A DNA stretch of 64,000 nt from Syntrophaceae bacterium (GCA_016927935.1 JAFGLS010000195.1:31387-95386), one strand, 5' to 3'. Positions 16,995-26,921 are shown, numbered from the stretch's first letter. Numbers and translations are program-made. Notes: generated by a model not told the origin, from the letters alone.

Positions 16995-17927
16995 ATGAAT
17001 TTAAAAGTCACCGTTGTTGGCGCGGGCAATGTAGGAGCAACTGTAGCGCAAAGACTTGCTGAAAAAGAACTGGCTGACGTCGTACTTATTGATATTATTG
17101 AAGGAATTCCCCAGGGAAAATCTTTAGACTTGGCCGAGGCCGCACCGATTGAAAAACATGACTCCTTGCTTGTGGGTGCAAATACCTACGAGGCTTCCCT
17201 TAATTCCGATCTAGTTATTATTACTGCCGGAATCCCCAGAAAACCGGGCATGAGCCGCGATGATCTTTTGGCAACCAACCGAGGCATAATGAGAGATGTG
17301 ACAAGGCAAACGGCAAAGTATTCACCCAATGCCATTCTTATAATTGTCAGCAATCCTCTCGATGCAATGTGCCATGTGGCCATGGAAGAAAGCGGTTTTA
17401 CCAAAAACAGAGTTATGGGCATGGCCGGTGTTCTGGATTCCGCCCGGTTACGTGCTTTCATTGCAGCAGAACTGAAGGTTTCCGTAGAGAATGTACAGGC
17501 ATTGGTTTTAGGCGGACATGGAGATACCATGGTTCCCCTGCCGCGTTTTTCAACTGTCGCCGGCGTGCCTGTTACGGAGCTTATGACGCCGGAACGCATT
17601 GATGCGCTGGTAAATCGCACGCGCAACGGCGGCGCGGAAATAGTAAGCCTTTTAAAAACAGGCAGCGCTTATTATGCGCCGGCTTCCGGGGCAGTGGAAA
17701 TGGCGGAAGCCATTTTGAAAGACAAAAAGAAAATTTTACCCTGTGCCGCATATCTGGAAGGTGAATACGGTATTTCCGGGCTTTTTGTGGGAGTGCCGGT
17801 AAAACTGGGCAAAAACGGTGTCGAACAAATTATACAGTTGAAGCTCCTGCCTGAAGAAGCAAAGGCATTAAATAAATCCGCAGCCGCTGTCCGGGAACTG
17901 GTAGATGCGATGAGGAAAATGAACTAA
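16995..17927 (+). CDS. mdh: malate dehydrogenase (LDH-like type)
   Basis: Oxidises malate to oxaloacetate with NAD+. 310 residues: N-terminal GxGxxG motif ([10 protein letters not shown], residues 7-16), an aspartate (VVLID) at the adenine ribose position giving NAD preference, catalytic histidine in [11 protein letters not shown] (H about 174), and substrate arginines ([11 protein letters not shown]). Strong AGGAGA ribosome site. Probably cotranscribed with the DUF1846 gene 24 bases downstream. Fits the methylmalonyl-CoA or TCA segment of a syntroph. Confidence 0.96.
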   Translation: MNLKVTVVGAGNVGATVAQRLAEKELADVVLIDIIEGIPQGKSLDLAEAAPIEKHDSLLVGANTYEASLNSDLVIITAGIPRKPGMSRDDLLATNRGIMRDVTRQTAKYSPNAILIIVSNPLDAMCHVAMEESGFTKNRVMGMAGVLDSARLRAFIAAELKVSVENVQALVLGGHGDTMVPLPRFSTVAGVPVTELMTPERIDALVNRTRNGGAEIVSLLKTGSAYYAPASGAVEMAEAILKDKKKILPCAAYLEGEYGISGLFVGVPVKLGKNGVEQIIQLKLLPEEAKALNKSAAAVRELVDAMRKMN

Positions 17928-17951
17928 GAACTTTCCGAGAGGTAAGATTAA

Positions 17952-19481
17952 ATGATCCGGCAGCCTGGCTTTGACAACGAAAAATACATTCAGGAACAGA
18001 CGACTGAAATCCTCAAAAGAGTTGATCGTTTCAACAACAAATTGTATCTCGAATTCGGCGGCAAGCTTTTATATGACTACCATGCCGCCCGTGTATTACC
18101 CGGTTATGACCCTAATGTAAAGATGCGTCTTATCAGAGAATTGAAAGACAAAGCGGATATTATCCTCTGTATCTATGCGGGAGACATTGAAAGAAAAAAA
18201 ATCCGCGCGGATTTCGGAATCACATACGATGCCGACGCTTTAAAACTCATAGATAATCTCAGAACATGGGGAATCAATGTGTTGGCTGTAATAATAACAC
18301 GGTTTGACCAACAGCCCGCCGCTATAATTTTTAAAAACAAACTGGAAAGAAGAGACATCCCTGTTTATACGCACCAGTTTACTAAAGGCTATCCTACAGA
18401 CGTGGAAACTATAGTCAGCGACGATGGCTATGGAGCAAATACCTACATAAAAACGACAAAGCCTCTGGTTATCGTCACAGGTCCCGGACCGGGAAGCGGG
18501 AAAATGGCCACCTGCCTTTCCCAATTGTATCATGACTACAGGCATGGGATAAACTCCGGTTACGCAAAATTTGAAACTTTCCCTATCTGGAATATTCCCC
18601 TTAAACACCCGGTGAATGTTGCTTATGAAGCGGCAACGGCCGATATCCGGGATTTTAATCTCATAGACCCTTTTCATCTTGACACCTATGGGGAAAAGTC
18701 TGTCAATTACAATCGCGATGTTGAGGTATTTCCTGTTCTGAAAAGAATTTTGGAAAAAATTACCGGGAAAAAATCTTTTTATCAGTCGCCCACTGATATG
18801 GGTGTTAACCGTGCCGGTTTCGCCATTATAAACGATGAAGTCACACAACAAGCAGCCAAAATGGAAATAATTCGCCGTTATTTCCGTTACCGCTGTGAAT
18901 ACGCGATGGGCTTTACCGACAGGGAAACAGTGCAAAGAGTCGAACTTTTTATGAAGGACTTTAATCTTCTACCTGAAGAGCGTTCAGTCGTAACGCCGGC
19001 AAGAGAAGCCGCCGGGAAAGCACCCGCCGAAGAAAGAGATTATGAAAGAGGCAACGAAGGCATTTTTTGCGGCGCCGCTCTGGAACTTAGAGACGGCACA
19101 ATAATAACAGGAAGCAATTCATCCCTGATGCACGCTGCCACCAGCATGGTTTTGCACGCCATAAAACATCTGTCGGAAATTCCCGACAAGATTAAGCTGC
19201 TCTCACCGCACATCACCGATTCTGTAAAAAATCTCAAGACTGAAATCCTTGACGAAAAATCGGTAAGTCTCGACTTGGAAGAAGCTCTTATCGCCATCAG
19301 TATCAGCGCAGCAACCAATCCGGCTGCCCAACTGGCGCTGGAAAAGCTCAGAGACTTAAGAGACTGTGAAGCCCATATGACGCATATTCCTACGCCGGGG
19401 GATGAAGCGGGACTGCGCAGACTGGGTATTAATCTGACCACAGACCCGAATTTTTCAACTAACGATTTATTCATATCATAA
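17952..19481 (+). CDS. DUF1846 family protein
   Basis: 509 residues, full length for the family, beginning with G-F-D-N-E-K-Y-I-Q-E-Q and containing G-P-G-P-G-S-G-K-M-A-T-C around 178-188, a nucleotide-binding-like loop. DUF1846 proteins are widespread in anaerobes and firmicutes; structures are known but the biochemical role is not established to my knowledge. Follows mdh by 24 bases, probably the same transcript. Confidence 0.92.
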   Translation: MIRQPGFDNEKYIQEQTTEILKRVDRFNNKLYLEFGGKLLYDYHAARVLPGYDPNVKMRLIRELKDKADIILCIYAGDIERKKIRADFGITYDADALKLIDNLRTWGINVLAVIITRFDQQPAAIIFKNKLERRDIPVYTHQFTKGYPTDVETIVSDDGYGANTYIKTTKPLVIVTGPGPGSGKMATCLSQLYHDYRHGINSGYAKFETFPIWNIPLKHPVNVAYEAATADIRDFNLIDPFHLDTYGEKSVNYNRDVEVFPVLKRILEKITGKKSFYQSPTDMGVNRAGFAIINDEVTQQAAKMEIIRRYFRYRCEYAMGFTDRETVQRVELFMKDFNLLPEERSVVTPAREAAGKAPAEERDYERGNEGIFCGAALELRDGTIITGSNSSLMHAATSMVLHAIKHLSEIPDKIKLLSPHITDSVKNLKTEILDEKSVSLDLEEALIAISISAATNPAAQLALEKLRDLRDCEAHMTHIPTPGDEAGLRRLGINLTTDPNFSTNDLFIS

Positions 19482-19591
19482 AAAACAAATCATTGCCGCA
19501 ATAAAATCTAAAAATCGGCTGACAAATCCTTATATTGTAATGTCACAAAAGGCATGTTATTTGATTTAAACAAGAAGGTAATAGCTATGCT

Positions 19592-20854
19592 ATGACTATA
19601 ATAAAATGGATTAAACAAGCAGTATTAATACTAATTATCACCATCGGAATTATTGCGGTTCCTGAGATAACATTACGAATGTCTGGTTTTCAAGGGAACC
19701 AATACCGTTCTTTACTTTTTGGCGATGACCCTAATTCTGCACATCTTTTCGAAGAAACTCCAAAGCTGTGGTGGCAGCTACGTAAAGATAATCATATAAA
19801 TTTTTTGTCAACAGAAGTTCAAACTGATAAGAAAGGTTTTCGAATTTTTCCAGCATCAAAGTCAAGTTTTCGATCAAAAAAATGGCGCGTACTTTGTATA
19901 GGAGATTCATCCACTTTTGGATGGAAACTGGATATCAGGCAAACATTTCCTTTTATATTGCAAAAACGCCTTTCGCAAATACCAGGTGGGGTAGAAGTTA
20001 TAAATGCAGGCGTGCCTGGGTATTCATCATGGCAATCCCGGCTTTTTTTAGAGGATATCATTAAAAGCATACATCCACACATTGTCATCATTTATTCAGG
20101 AAATAATGATCCTTCTCTTTCCCGGTATTCTGACCATGATAGATACCTTCTTAATTCAAAAAGCCTAGTTATTCAAAACATGGCAAACAAACTTTTTTTG
20201 TTTCAATATCTTAAGGGTCGTTTTACCTCAATCAAGCCATTTAAACTGTATGGAACTATTGATGTTAAAGTAATTCTAAAAATGAAACCGAGAGTCAATC
20301 TGGCAGAATATACAAATAACATAAATGCCATGATAGATGAAACATTGCACTACGATTCCCAGCCAATATTAGTCTCCAGTCCTTCTAACCTTGCCCAGCC
20401 ATACTTTTTTACTGTCATATCTGTATTTCCACAAGTAAATGAGCTTCTTAATAAATGTCGTTTAAGTATTAAAAATCAAAAATATAAGGAAGCAGAAACG
20501 CTTCTTAAAAAAGCCGAAAAAATAGATCCACAATATTACGATATTCACTTTCTTAAAGGCTCTCTTTTAAAAATTACCGGTAAGCAAGGAGCTTTCTCGG
20601 AATGGGAAAAAGCATTAGAACTCCACCCCTTTCCCGAAAGACTCAAACCGTCATATATAAAAGTATTGCGCCAATTAGCAAATAGCCGTAATATTCAGAT
20701 TATTGATTTATACCAAAAATTTCTGGAACTCCCCAACTATCCCGAACAATGGTTTTTGGACGCTTGTCACCCCAATGAGAAAGGACAGGAATTTATCGCT
20801 AAGCAGATAGAATTTGTAATTATAAAAATTCTTAATCAGCGTATCAAAAGATAA
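19592..20854 (+). CDS. membrane-anchored SGNH/GDSL-family hydrolase with TPR-like insert
   Basis: 420 residues. One N-terminal membrane segment (about 8-25), then an SGNH fold: block I I-G-D-S-S-T-F-G-W (S about 111), block III Y-S-G-N-N-D-P (Asn), block V D-A-C-H-P-N (Asp and His, about 388-391). A helical pair at about 287-345 (YKEAETLLKKAEKIDP...) resembles TPR repeats. Family members are esterases or O-acyl transferases acting on envelope polymers. Low GC compared with its neighbours, which hints at transfer. Monocistronic. Confidence 0.82.
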   Translation: MTIIKWIKQAVLILIITIGIIAVPEITLRMSGFQGNQYRSLLFGDDPNSAHLFEETPKLWWQLRKDNHINFLSTEVQTDKKGFRIFPASKSSFRSKKWRVLCIGDSSTFGWKLDIRQTFPFILQKRLSQIPGGVEVINAGVPGYSSWQSRLFLEDIIKSIHPHIVIIYSGNNDPSLSRYSDHDRYLLNSKSLVIQNMANKLFLFQYLKGRFTSIKPFKLYGTIDVKVILKMKPRVNLAEYTNNINAMIDETLHYDSQPILVSSPSNLAQPYFFTVISVFPQVNELLNKCRLSIKNQKYKEAETLLKKAEKIDPQYYDIHFLKGSLLKITGKQGAFSEWEKALELHPFPERLKPSYIKVLRQLANSRNIQIIDLYQKFLELPNYPEQWFLDACHPNEKGQEFIAKQIEFVIIKILNQRIKR

Positions 20855-20928
20855 ATGTTCCGTGTGAAAAATGAACGATCAGTTATATTTCATGATAAAT
20901 AAATCTTGCTAAAATCCGGCGAAACAGG

Positions 20929-20956
20929 TTGACAAAATCTCTTTTTAGTTGATAAT
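20929..20956 (+). promoter_or_regulatory. sigma70 promoter of gap-pgk-tpi
   Basis: TTGACA (20929-20934), 16-base spacer, GATAAT (20951-20956). The AAAGGAGG ribosome site of gap follows at 20968-20974. Confidence 0.8.
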
Positions 20957-20979
20957 TTCTCACAACAAAGGAGGTCTAT

Positions 20980-21978
20980 ATGCCAGTAAAAATAGCCATT
21001 AATGGCTTTGGAAGAATAGGCCGGCTTGTTTTTCGGGCCGGATATAACAATAAAGATGTGGAATTCGTCGCGATAAATGATCTGGCCGATGTCAAAACAA
21101 TGTCCCATTTGCTCAAATATGATTCAACTCATGGAACGCTGGACGCTGAAGTTAAGGTCGGGAATAATTCGATAAGTGTTGAAGGCAAGATAATTAAAAC
21201 GTTTTCTGTCAGAGAACCGGAATCATTGCCATGGAAAGATCTGGGTATCGATGTCGTGCTGGAAAGCACGGGAAAATTTACAGATAAGACAGGAGCCGAA
21301 AAACATATTGAGGCCGGAGCAAAAAAGGTTGTCATTTCCGCTCCGGCTAAAAATCCGGATGTCACCTTTGTCCTCGGTGTCAACCAGGAAATTTACGATA
21401 AAACCAAGCACAATATTATCTCTATGGGATCATGCACCACAAATTGCCTCGCGCCCATTGTCAAGATATTGCATGAAGAATTCGGTATTGAATACGGTCT
21501 GATGACGACAATTCATTCTTTCACAAATGATCAAGTTGTTCTGGATGAACCGCATAAGGATTTAAGAAGAGCGCGGGCAGCCGCTCTTTCCATGATACCC
21601 ACGACCACCGGCGCTGCCCGAGCTATAGCGGAAGTTATACCGGAAATGAAAGGCAAACTGGACGGACTGGCTATTCGCGTGCCTACACCCAATGTTTCCC
21701 TTGTTGATTTTGTGGTAATCTTGTCTAAAAAAACCGGCCGCAATGAAATCAATGATAAGTTCAGAGAATATGCCAAAGGCGCGATGAAAGGAATCCTTAT
21801 GTGTTCGGAAGAGGAACTGGTTTCCTGCGATTTCAACGGGAATAAACATTCTTCCATCGTGGATATGCTCAACACCACCGTCATCGGCGGTAATATGGCA
21901 AAAATTCTCTCCTGGTATGACAATGAATGGGGCTTCTCCAACAGAATGCTGGAACTGATCTCTTTCATAATGAAATAA
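20980..21978 (+). CDS. gap: glyceraldehyde-3-phosphate dehydrogenase, type I
   Basis: Converts glyceraldehyde-3-P + NAD+ + Pi to 1,3-bisphosphoglycerate. 332 residues: N-terminal INGFGRIGR, catalytic cysteine in S-C-T-T-N-C (about 151), catalytic His in T-I-H-S-F-T, and a C-terminal W-Y-D-N-E-W-G-F-S-N-R. First gene of a glycolytic operon with pgk (14 bases later) and tpiA, under a near-consensus promoter. Confidence 0.97.
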   Translation: MPVKIAINGFGRIGRLVFRAGYNNKDVEFVAINDLADVKTMSHLLKYDSTHGTLDAEVKVGNNSISVEGKIIKTFSVREPESLPWKDLGIDVVLESTGKFTDKTGAEKHIEAGAKKVVISAPAKNPDVTFVLGVNQEIYDKTKHNIISMGSCTTNCLAPIVKILHEEFGIEYGLMTTIHSFTNDQVVLDEPHKDLRRARAAALSMIPTTTGAARAIAEVIPEMKGKLDGLAIRVPTPNVSLVDFVVILSKKTGRNEINDKFREYAKGAMKGILMCSEEELVSCDFNGNKHSSIVDMLNTTVIGGNMAKILSWYDNEWGFSNRMLELISFIMK

Positions 21979-21992
21979 GAAAGGGAAAAAAG

Positions 21993-23171
21993 ATGAAATA
22001 TATAGACCAAATAGAAATGAAAGGTAAAAGAGTCTTTTTACGTGTGGATTTTAATGTTCCGATGGATAAAGAGGGTAACGTCACCGGCGATAAGCGTATA
22101 AGGGCCAGCATTCCGACGATAAAATACGCGCTGGAAAAAGGAGCAAAATTAATTGTCGCCTCCCACCTGGGCAGACCGAGAGGCAAAAGAGTTGCGGAAA
22201 TGTCGCTTAAGCCGGTGACAAAAATACTTTCCGAACTTCTGCACAAGCAGGTCATTTTTTACGATGATTGCGTCGGAGAAGCCATCCAGAAGGCTGCGGG
22301 TAATATGAAAGAAGGAGATATCATACTTCTGGAAAATCTCCGGTTTCACCCAGGTGAAGATAAAAATGACGCGGAGTTCGCCAGACAACTAGCCACGCTC
22401 TGCGATATTTATATTGATGATGCCTTCGCCGTATCGCACCGGGCAGCGGCTTCCAATTCGGCGATTACCGAATTTGTTCAAACCTGCGCTGCCGGCTTTC
22501 TTTTGAAAAACGAAGTTGAATATTTCAAAAAAGCAATGATTAATCCAGCCAAACCTCTGGCCGCTATTATCGGCGGAGCCAAGGTTTCCGATAAAATCGG
22601 TCTTCTGGGAAATCTTATTGAAAAAGTAGATAAAATTATAATCGGCGGCGGCATGGCCTTCACATTCTTGCGAGCGGCCGGCTACGAAACAGGCAAGTCA
22701 CTTTGCGAAGAAGACATGCTGGATACGGCGCGCAAGATTGCGGAAAAAGCCAAACAGAAAAACGTGCAGTTTTTACTGCCGGTTGATGCCGTGATTGCTC
22801 CAAGCGCGACGGCGGAAGCCGAAATAAAAACCTGTAGTGTAAAAGAAATCCCTAAGGAATGGATAGGTCTGGATATCGGTCCGGCTACAATTTCTCTTTT
22901 CAGTGACGCGTTGAAAGGAGTCAAGACAATTATCTGGAATGGACCTCTGGGTATGTTCGAGCTTGCCCCTTTCAGCAAGGGAACCTTCGACCTGGCCGCC
23001 GCTGTCGCAAATTCAGGAGCACTTTCCATCATCGGTGGCGGGGACACGGATACGGCAATTAAAAATTCAGGGTTCAGCGCGAAAATGTCTTATATCTCCA
23101 CCGGCGGTGGTGCTTTTCTGGAGTGGCTGGAAGGGAAAACTCTGCCGGGAATCGCCGCGCTGGGAAAATAG
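21993..23171 (+). CDS. pgk: phosphoglycerate kinase
   Basis: Transfers phosphate between 1,3-bisphosphoglycerate and ADP. 392 residues from the ATG at 21993; the frame is open from 21927, but this start has AAGGGA upstream and gives the family N-terminus RVFLRVDFNVP. Seen: S-H-L-G-R-P-R (substrate), L-L-E-N-L-R-F-H, the G-G-A-K-V-S-D-K-I hinge region and C-terminal G-G-G-D-T. Middle gene of the gap-pgk-tpi operon. Confidence 0.97.
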   Translation: MKYIDQIEMKGKRVFLRVDFNVPMDKEGNVTGDKRIRASIPTIKYALEKGAKLIVASHLGRPRGKRVAEMSLKPVTKILSELLHKQVIFYDDCVGEAIQKAAGNMKEGDIILLENLRFHPGEDKNDAEFARQLATLCDIYIDDAFAVSHRAAASNSAITEFVQTCAAGFLLKNEVEYFKKAMINPAKPLAAIIGGAKVSDKIGLLGNLIEKVDKIIIGGGMAFTFLRAAGYETGKSLCEEDMLDTARKIAEKAKQKNVQFLLPVDAVIAPSATAEAEIKTCSVKEIPKEWIGLDIGPATISLFSDALKGVKTIIWNGPLGMFELAPFSKGTFDLAAAVANSGALSIIGGGDTDTAIKNSGFSAKMSYISTGGGAFLEWLEGKTLPGIAALGK

Positions 23172-23205
23172 AAGTAATGAACTTTTTAAGAAAAAGGAAA
23201 TAACA

Positions 23206-23964
23206 ATGAGAAAATGGATTGTCGCCGGAAACTGGAAAATGCACAATACTGTCGCCGAATCAATCGCGTTGGCCGAAGCAATTAAAAATGGAGCGGCCAA
23301 ATTCCAAGGCGGGAAAATCGTTTTAGCTCCACCTTTTACAGCGCTCTTCCATGTCAGTGAAGTAATTAAAGGAACAAACTTATTGTTGGGCGCACAAAAC
23401 GTGCACAATGAAGAAAAGGGAGCTTTCACCGGTGAGATATCGCCCGTGATGCTCAAAGATATCGGCTGTACTTACGTGATCATCGGCCACTCCGAGCGCC
23501 GAAAATATTTTCACGAACAGGATAATAATGTTAACCTGAAAGTTAAAAAAGCGCTGACGACCGGATTGATTCCCATCATGTGTGTGGGAGAAACTGACGA
23601 AGAACGCCTAAAAGGAATTACAAACGACGTTGTCGGCAGACAAGTAAAGCAGGGATTGAAAGAGGTGGAAAAAATTGACAGTGTTGTTATAGCCTACGAG
23701 CCTGTATGGGCGATAGGAACCGGAAAAGTTGCGACAGCCGCGCAGGCACAGGAAGTACACGCTTTTATCCGCGGCATCTTAAAAAATATTTTAGGTTCCA
23801 ATGCCGCCGATGATGTCTGCATACTCTACGGTGGAAGCGTAACTAAAAACAATATTGGTGATTTAATTTCGATGGCGGATATTGACGGCGCGCTTGTCGG
23901 CGGTGCTTCCCTAAAAGCGGATGAATTCATAGGCATAATCAAAGAAATTGCCGGCAAAAAATAA
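23206..23964 (+). CDS. tpiA: triosephosphate isomerase
   Basis: Interconverts dihydroxyacetone-P and glyceraldehyde-3-P. 252 residues from the ATG at 23206 (AAAAGGAAA upstream). Seen: N-x-K-M substrate site (AGNWKMH), electrophile His in G-H-S-E-R-R, catalytic Glu in A-Y-E-P-V-W-A-I-G-T-G, and C-terminal G-G-S-V phosphate loop. Last gene of the operon; an AT-rich inverted repeat at about 23958-23998 may end both this and the facing tatA transcript. Confidence 0.97.
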   Translation: MRKWIVAGNWKMHNTVAESIALAEAIKNGAAKFQGGKIVLAPPFTALFHVSEVIKGTNLLLGAQNVHNEEKGAFTGEISPVMLKDIGCTYVIIGHSERRKYFHEQDNNVNLKVKKALTTGLIPIMCVGETDEERLKGITNDVVGRQVKQGLKEVEKIDSVVIAYEPVWAIGTGKVATAAQAQEVHAFIRGILKNILGSNAADDVCILYGGSVTKNNIGDLISMADIDGALVGGASLKADEFIGIIKEIAGKK

Positions 23965-23988
23965 TTTAAAATAAATTTCTAAAAAAAA

Positions 23989-24174
23989 TTATTTTTTATC
24001 CTCTTCCTTTTTTGACGAATTATCGGTAATCTCGTTTGACTCATTCATTGACTTTTTGAAGTTTTTAATCCCTCTGCCTAGGGCTGAACCAATTTCCGGC
24101 AATTTCCCTACGCCAAAAATAATTACTACAATTATCAAAACTATTATAAGTTCCTGCCATCCCATTCCAAACAT
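23989..24174 (-). CDS. tatA: twin-arginine translocase TatA/E subunit
   Basis: 61 residues: one membrane helix (about 6-20), the F-G hinge ([10 protein letters not shown], 20-29), an amphipathic helix with [10 protein letters not shown] and a charged tail. Forms the protein-conducting ring for folded Tat substrates. tatC is not nearby. Follows the RodZ-like gene by 30 bases on the same strand. Confidence 0.92.
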   Translation of the reverse strand: MFGMGWQELIIVLIIVVIIFGVGKLPEIGSALGRGIKNFKKSMNESNEITDNSSKKEEDKK

Positions 24175-24204
24175 AATATTACCTCTTAATTTTTCATTAT
24201 TAAA

Positions 24205-25128
24205 TTATGGTAATCGTAAATGGACTACCTCTCCCGGTTTCCCCAAATTTTCAACATCCTTATTTTTATATTTTATCCTAATTCCCCCGGCATTGCCAAT
24301 GTCCAGATTAAAAGTTTCCGCGTTGCTTTCAAATTTTTCTCCCGGCTTTAATAAAATTTGAACTGGTGTACTTTCTCCGCCTTTTACACGAATCCATGTT
24401 TCCTGACTTGCTATAATAAGCAAATTACTTTTTTGCGAGCCAACAGAAGCGACATGTTTTGTCTCCAACGACAATGGCAATGACGCATTTTTTTTAACTG
24501 AATTATCCATATTGGCTGTTTGTTTCAATACATTGCCGGATGTTCCTTTTTCAAATTCGCTTAATTGGAGTATGGGATCAGTTATCATTTGCTGGGGGTC
24601 TTTGAATGTCACATTGGGTGAAGAATTTACAACTGATGTCGTATTGGATGAAGAACTTACATTTTGTTCCATGATTTCCTTAGCAGGTATATCGATTCTT
24701 TTGGAAGAGTTAATTCCCTCAGATACCGGAGGGTTTTGCTTTAAAATCAGCCAAACCACAAAAACGGTTATGAATACAAAGAAAATCCCCCAATAATTTT
24801 TGTTGCTGACAACCGACGCAAAAAACGATTTCTCCTCCTGAGATGTCTTTCGCGGCGGTATCAATTCTTCTTTCTGTGCGTTAAGGTACGCCTCGTAATC
24901 TTTCAGGATAGGTACTTCATCAACACCTAAAAATCTCGCATAGATCTTAATAAAATTCTTTGTATAAACGGGGTCCGGCAGCAAATGAAATTCGCTGTTT
25001 TCTATATTTTTAAGATAGCCGGCCTTTATGCGTATTTTTTTAAATACATCGTTCAGAGAAAGACCCATCGATTCTCTTTTGGCCGTTAATTTTTGCAAAC
25101 CATCAGTCGGCGTTTTTTCTACAAACAT
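24205..25128 (-). CDS. RodZ-like HTH/transmembrane protein
   Basis: 307 residues: N-terminal HTH of the HTH_25 kind (about 10-75: RESMGLSLNDVFKKIRIKAGYLKNIE), a membrane helix (about 112-130: YWGIFFVFITVFVVWLIL), a Ser/Asn-rich linker, and a C-terminal periplasmic DUF4115 beta domain (about 225-307: QETWIRVKGGE). RodZ links MreB filaments to the elongation machinery. No mre genes are seen here. Confidence 0.85.
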   Translation of the reverse strand: MFVEKTPTDGLQKLTAKRESMGLSLNDVFKKIRIKAGYLKNIENSEFHLLPDPVYTKNFIKIYARFLGVDEVPILKDYEAYLNAQKEELIPPRKTSQEEKSFFASVVSNKNYWGIFFVFITVFVVWLILKQNPPVSEGINSSKRIDIPAKEIMEQNVSSSSNTTSVVNSSPNVTFKDPQQMITDPILQLSEFEKGTSGNVLKQTANMDNSVKKNASLPLSLETKHVASVGSQKSNLLIIASQETWIRVKGGESTPVQILLKPGEKFESNAETFNLDIGNAGGIRIKYKNKDVENLGKPGEVVHLRLP

Positions 25129-25192
25129 ATAAATTCACAATTGAAAATATTTTGATATGCACTTTTATCACTAATTTGATTGTAATACAACT

Positions 25193-25413
25193 ATTTAAAA
25201 TCACGGGTATAAAACCCTGGACACGAATTCCGCCACAAGAAGTGGTGTATTCTATCCATGCTTATGCAGGATAATTCGATATTCAAGTTTCAGAGTTCTC
25301 TGTTCCTGAAACTTGGATCTCATTACCCTCAGCTTTGCGGGATAATTCGGCTTACCCATTCCGATACGCTTCACTTTCGGAATTGGAGCCTCATTAAATT
25401 TGAGTCTCACAAT
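25193..25413. repeat. mosaic palindromic repeat (copy A)
   Basis: Runs from TTAAAATCACGGGTA at the left to TTTGAGTCTCAC at the right, and in reverse orientation matches the copy at 42516-42692 (GAGACTCAAATTTAATGAGG, AAGCCGAATTATCCCGC, ATACCCGTGATT). It holds hairpins at 25284-25315 (CAAGTTTCAG / CTGAAACTTG) and about 25357-25387. A coding frame runs across it on the reverse strand but has no support. Confidence 0.75.
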
Positions 25414-25490
25414 AAAACCAATTATCGCTTTAACATTTTTTAATTTTATTGTTACTATTGTCTCAAAAAACAGGGCAGGAGTTTTTTTAT

Positions 25491-26258
25491 ATGTTGAAAA
25501 TGAAGTCATTCGCCGTTGATTTGGCGCTTCGGGCAGGCGCTTTATTGAAAAAGAAATTCAATCAAACGCATAAAATCCATTATAAAGGGAAAATCAATAT
25601 TGTCACTGAAGCGGACGAAATGTCCGAAAATTTGATTATCGAATCAATAAGCCAAAAATTCCCCGATCATGGGATTTTATCGGAAGAATCACCGGCAATC
25701 ACCGGCTCCGGAAAACTACGTTGGATAATTGACCCTCTGGATGGAACAACAAATTACGCTCACGGCTTTCCCGTATTTTGCGTTTCCATAGCGCTGCAAA
25801 ATGAAGGTGTTGTCGTTTTGGGTGTGATTTATGACCCCATGAGAAATGAATTGTTTTCTGCAATAAAAGGTAAAGGAGCTTATTTGAATGGCAAGAAAAT
25901 AAAGGTCTCTTCAATAAAAGACATTTCCCGCAGTCTGCTAGCGACGGGATTTCCTTATGATATCAGAGAAAGCAGGGTAAACAATCTTGATTACTTTAAT
26001 TTGATGGCTGTAAATGTTCAGGCAATCCGCCGCGCGGGCGCGGCAGCCCTGGATCTGGCGTATCTTGCTGCGGGCAGGTTTGACGGTTTCTGGGAATTAA
26101 AACTCAAACCATGGGATACAGCGGCAGGCTGTCTGTTGGTGGAAGAATCAGGCGGAGTTGTTTCCGACCTTTTTGGCGGCAAATGGAATATATACTCGCC
26201 GAATGTTCTTGCCTCCAATGGCCTGATTCATAAAAAGATGATGAAAGTTTTAAGTTAG
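25491..26258 (+). CDS. inositol monophosphatase family protein (SuhB-like)
   Basis: 255 residues from the ATG at 25491, which has GGCAGGAG 9 bases upstream; the frame extends back to 25449. Metal-binding motifs are present: E-E-S (GILSEESP), W-I-I-D-P-L-D-G-T-T-N-Y-A-H-G, and W-D-T-A-A-G at the C-terminal end. Removes phosphate from inositol-1-P or related sugar phosphates; some members (SuhB) also act in rRNA antitermination. Monocistronic. Confidence 0.94.
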   Translation: MLKMKSFAVDLALRAGALLKKKFNQTHKIHYKGKINIVTEADEMSENLIIESISQKFPDHGILSEESPAITGSGKLRWIIDPLDGTTNYAHGFPVFCVSIALQNEGVVVLGVIYDPMRNELFSAIKGKGAYLNGKKIKVSSIKDISRSLLATGFPYDIRESRVNNLDYFNLMAVNVQAIRRAGAAALDLAYLAAGRFDGFWELKLKPWDTAAGCLLVEESGGVVSDLFGGKWNIYSPNVLASNGLIHKKMMKVLS

Positions 26259-26363
26259 AAGTATTAAGCGTTAAGTATTAACTGTCTGTTATCCACACTA
26301 TCCTTTATCTAGACATCGAGACGAAGGGCGAGATTATCCCGTATGACCGACTAGTCTAATCGC

Positions 26364-26921
26364 TCATTGAATTTTTTTCTTCAGGGCGAGGGCGGCGAAA
26401 TAAAAAAGCACCGGTGCGGCCAGCCAGATGAGTTGAGGCGCCAGGGTTATGTGCCGCCCGTTAAAGAGAAAGAGCGAAGGATTCCACCATGCCGGATTGT
26501 ATCCCCATCCGCCTAACCCGGTGCTCAGCAGTTCCACACCTAATTCCTGAGCCTGGCCCCATATTATCAGCACCGAAAGTTCTTGCGCGCTGAATGACGC
26601 GAAGCGCGGCTCACGGCAGAAGATGTTAACCAGCCAAACCCCTATTAGGAAAAGGCCGCCGTCCCAGAAGGTGTGACTGATTATAATAAAAATGAAGTGG
26701 GCTGGCGGTGTTCTCAGGAAGGTGAAAATATCCACAATACCAAGTCCGTCGAGTGTGGAAAGCGGTACTTCCCAGGTGAAGCCTATCGCCGTTCCGATCC
26801 AGAACAGTTTCCATGTGAAAGGGGAAATTTTTTTCGCCGCGTATAGGACGACGACTATGAGCGGCACCGCGGCACCGATTGCAAAATCAATATAGAAAAA
26901 ATACTGCTCGAGTAATTTCAC
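26364..26921 (-). CDS. integral membrane protein, unknown function
   Basis: 185 residues with about five hydrophobic segments (10-28, 36-52, 72-98, 115-132, 160-180). Polar and aromatic residues within the helices (FTWEVPLSTLDG; SHTFWDGGLF; TGLGGWGYNPAWW) hint at a ligand or cofactor site, but I do not recognise the family. Higher GC than its surroundings. Monocistronic, 170 bases downstream of yjbQ on the same strand. Confidence 0.75.
   Translation of the reverse strand: MKLLEQYFFYIDFAIGAAVPLIVVVLYAAKKISPFTWKLFWIGTAIGFTWEVPLSTLDGLGIVDIFTFLRTPPAHFIFIIISHTFWDGGLFLIGVWLVNIFCREPRFASFSAQELSVLIIWGQAQELGVELLSTGLGGWGYNPAWWNPSLFLFNGRHITLAPQLIWLAAPVLFYFAALALKKKIQ

Noticed and set aside
21927..21992. 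Upstream start for phosphoglycerate kinase
   Set aside because: It would overlap gap and add a tail absent from the family; the ATG at 21993 has its own ribosome site.
25252..25509. Reverse-strand 85-residue frame
   Set aside because: It lies on the mosaic repeat and the start of the inositol-phosphatase gene, has no ribosome site, and similar frames arise wherever this repeat occurs.
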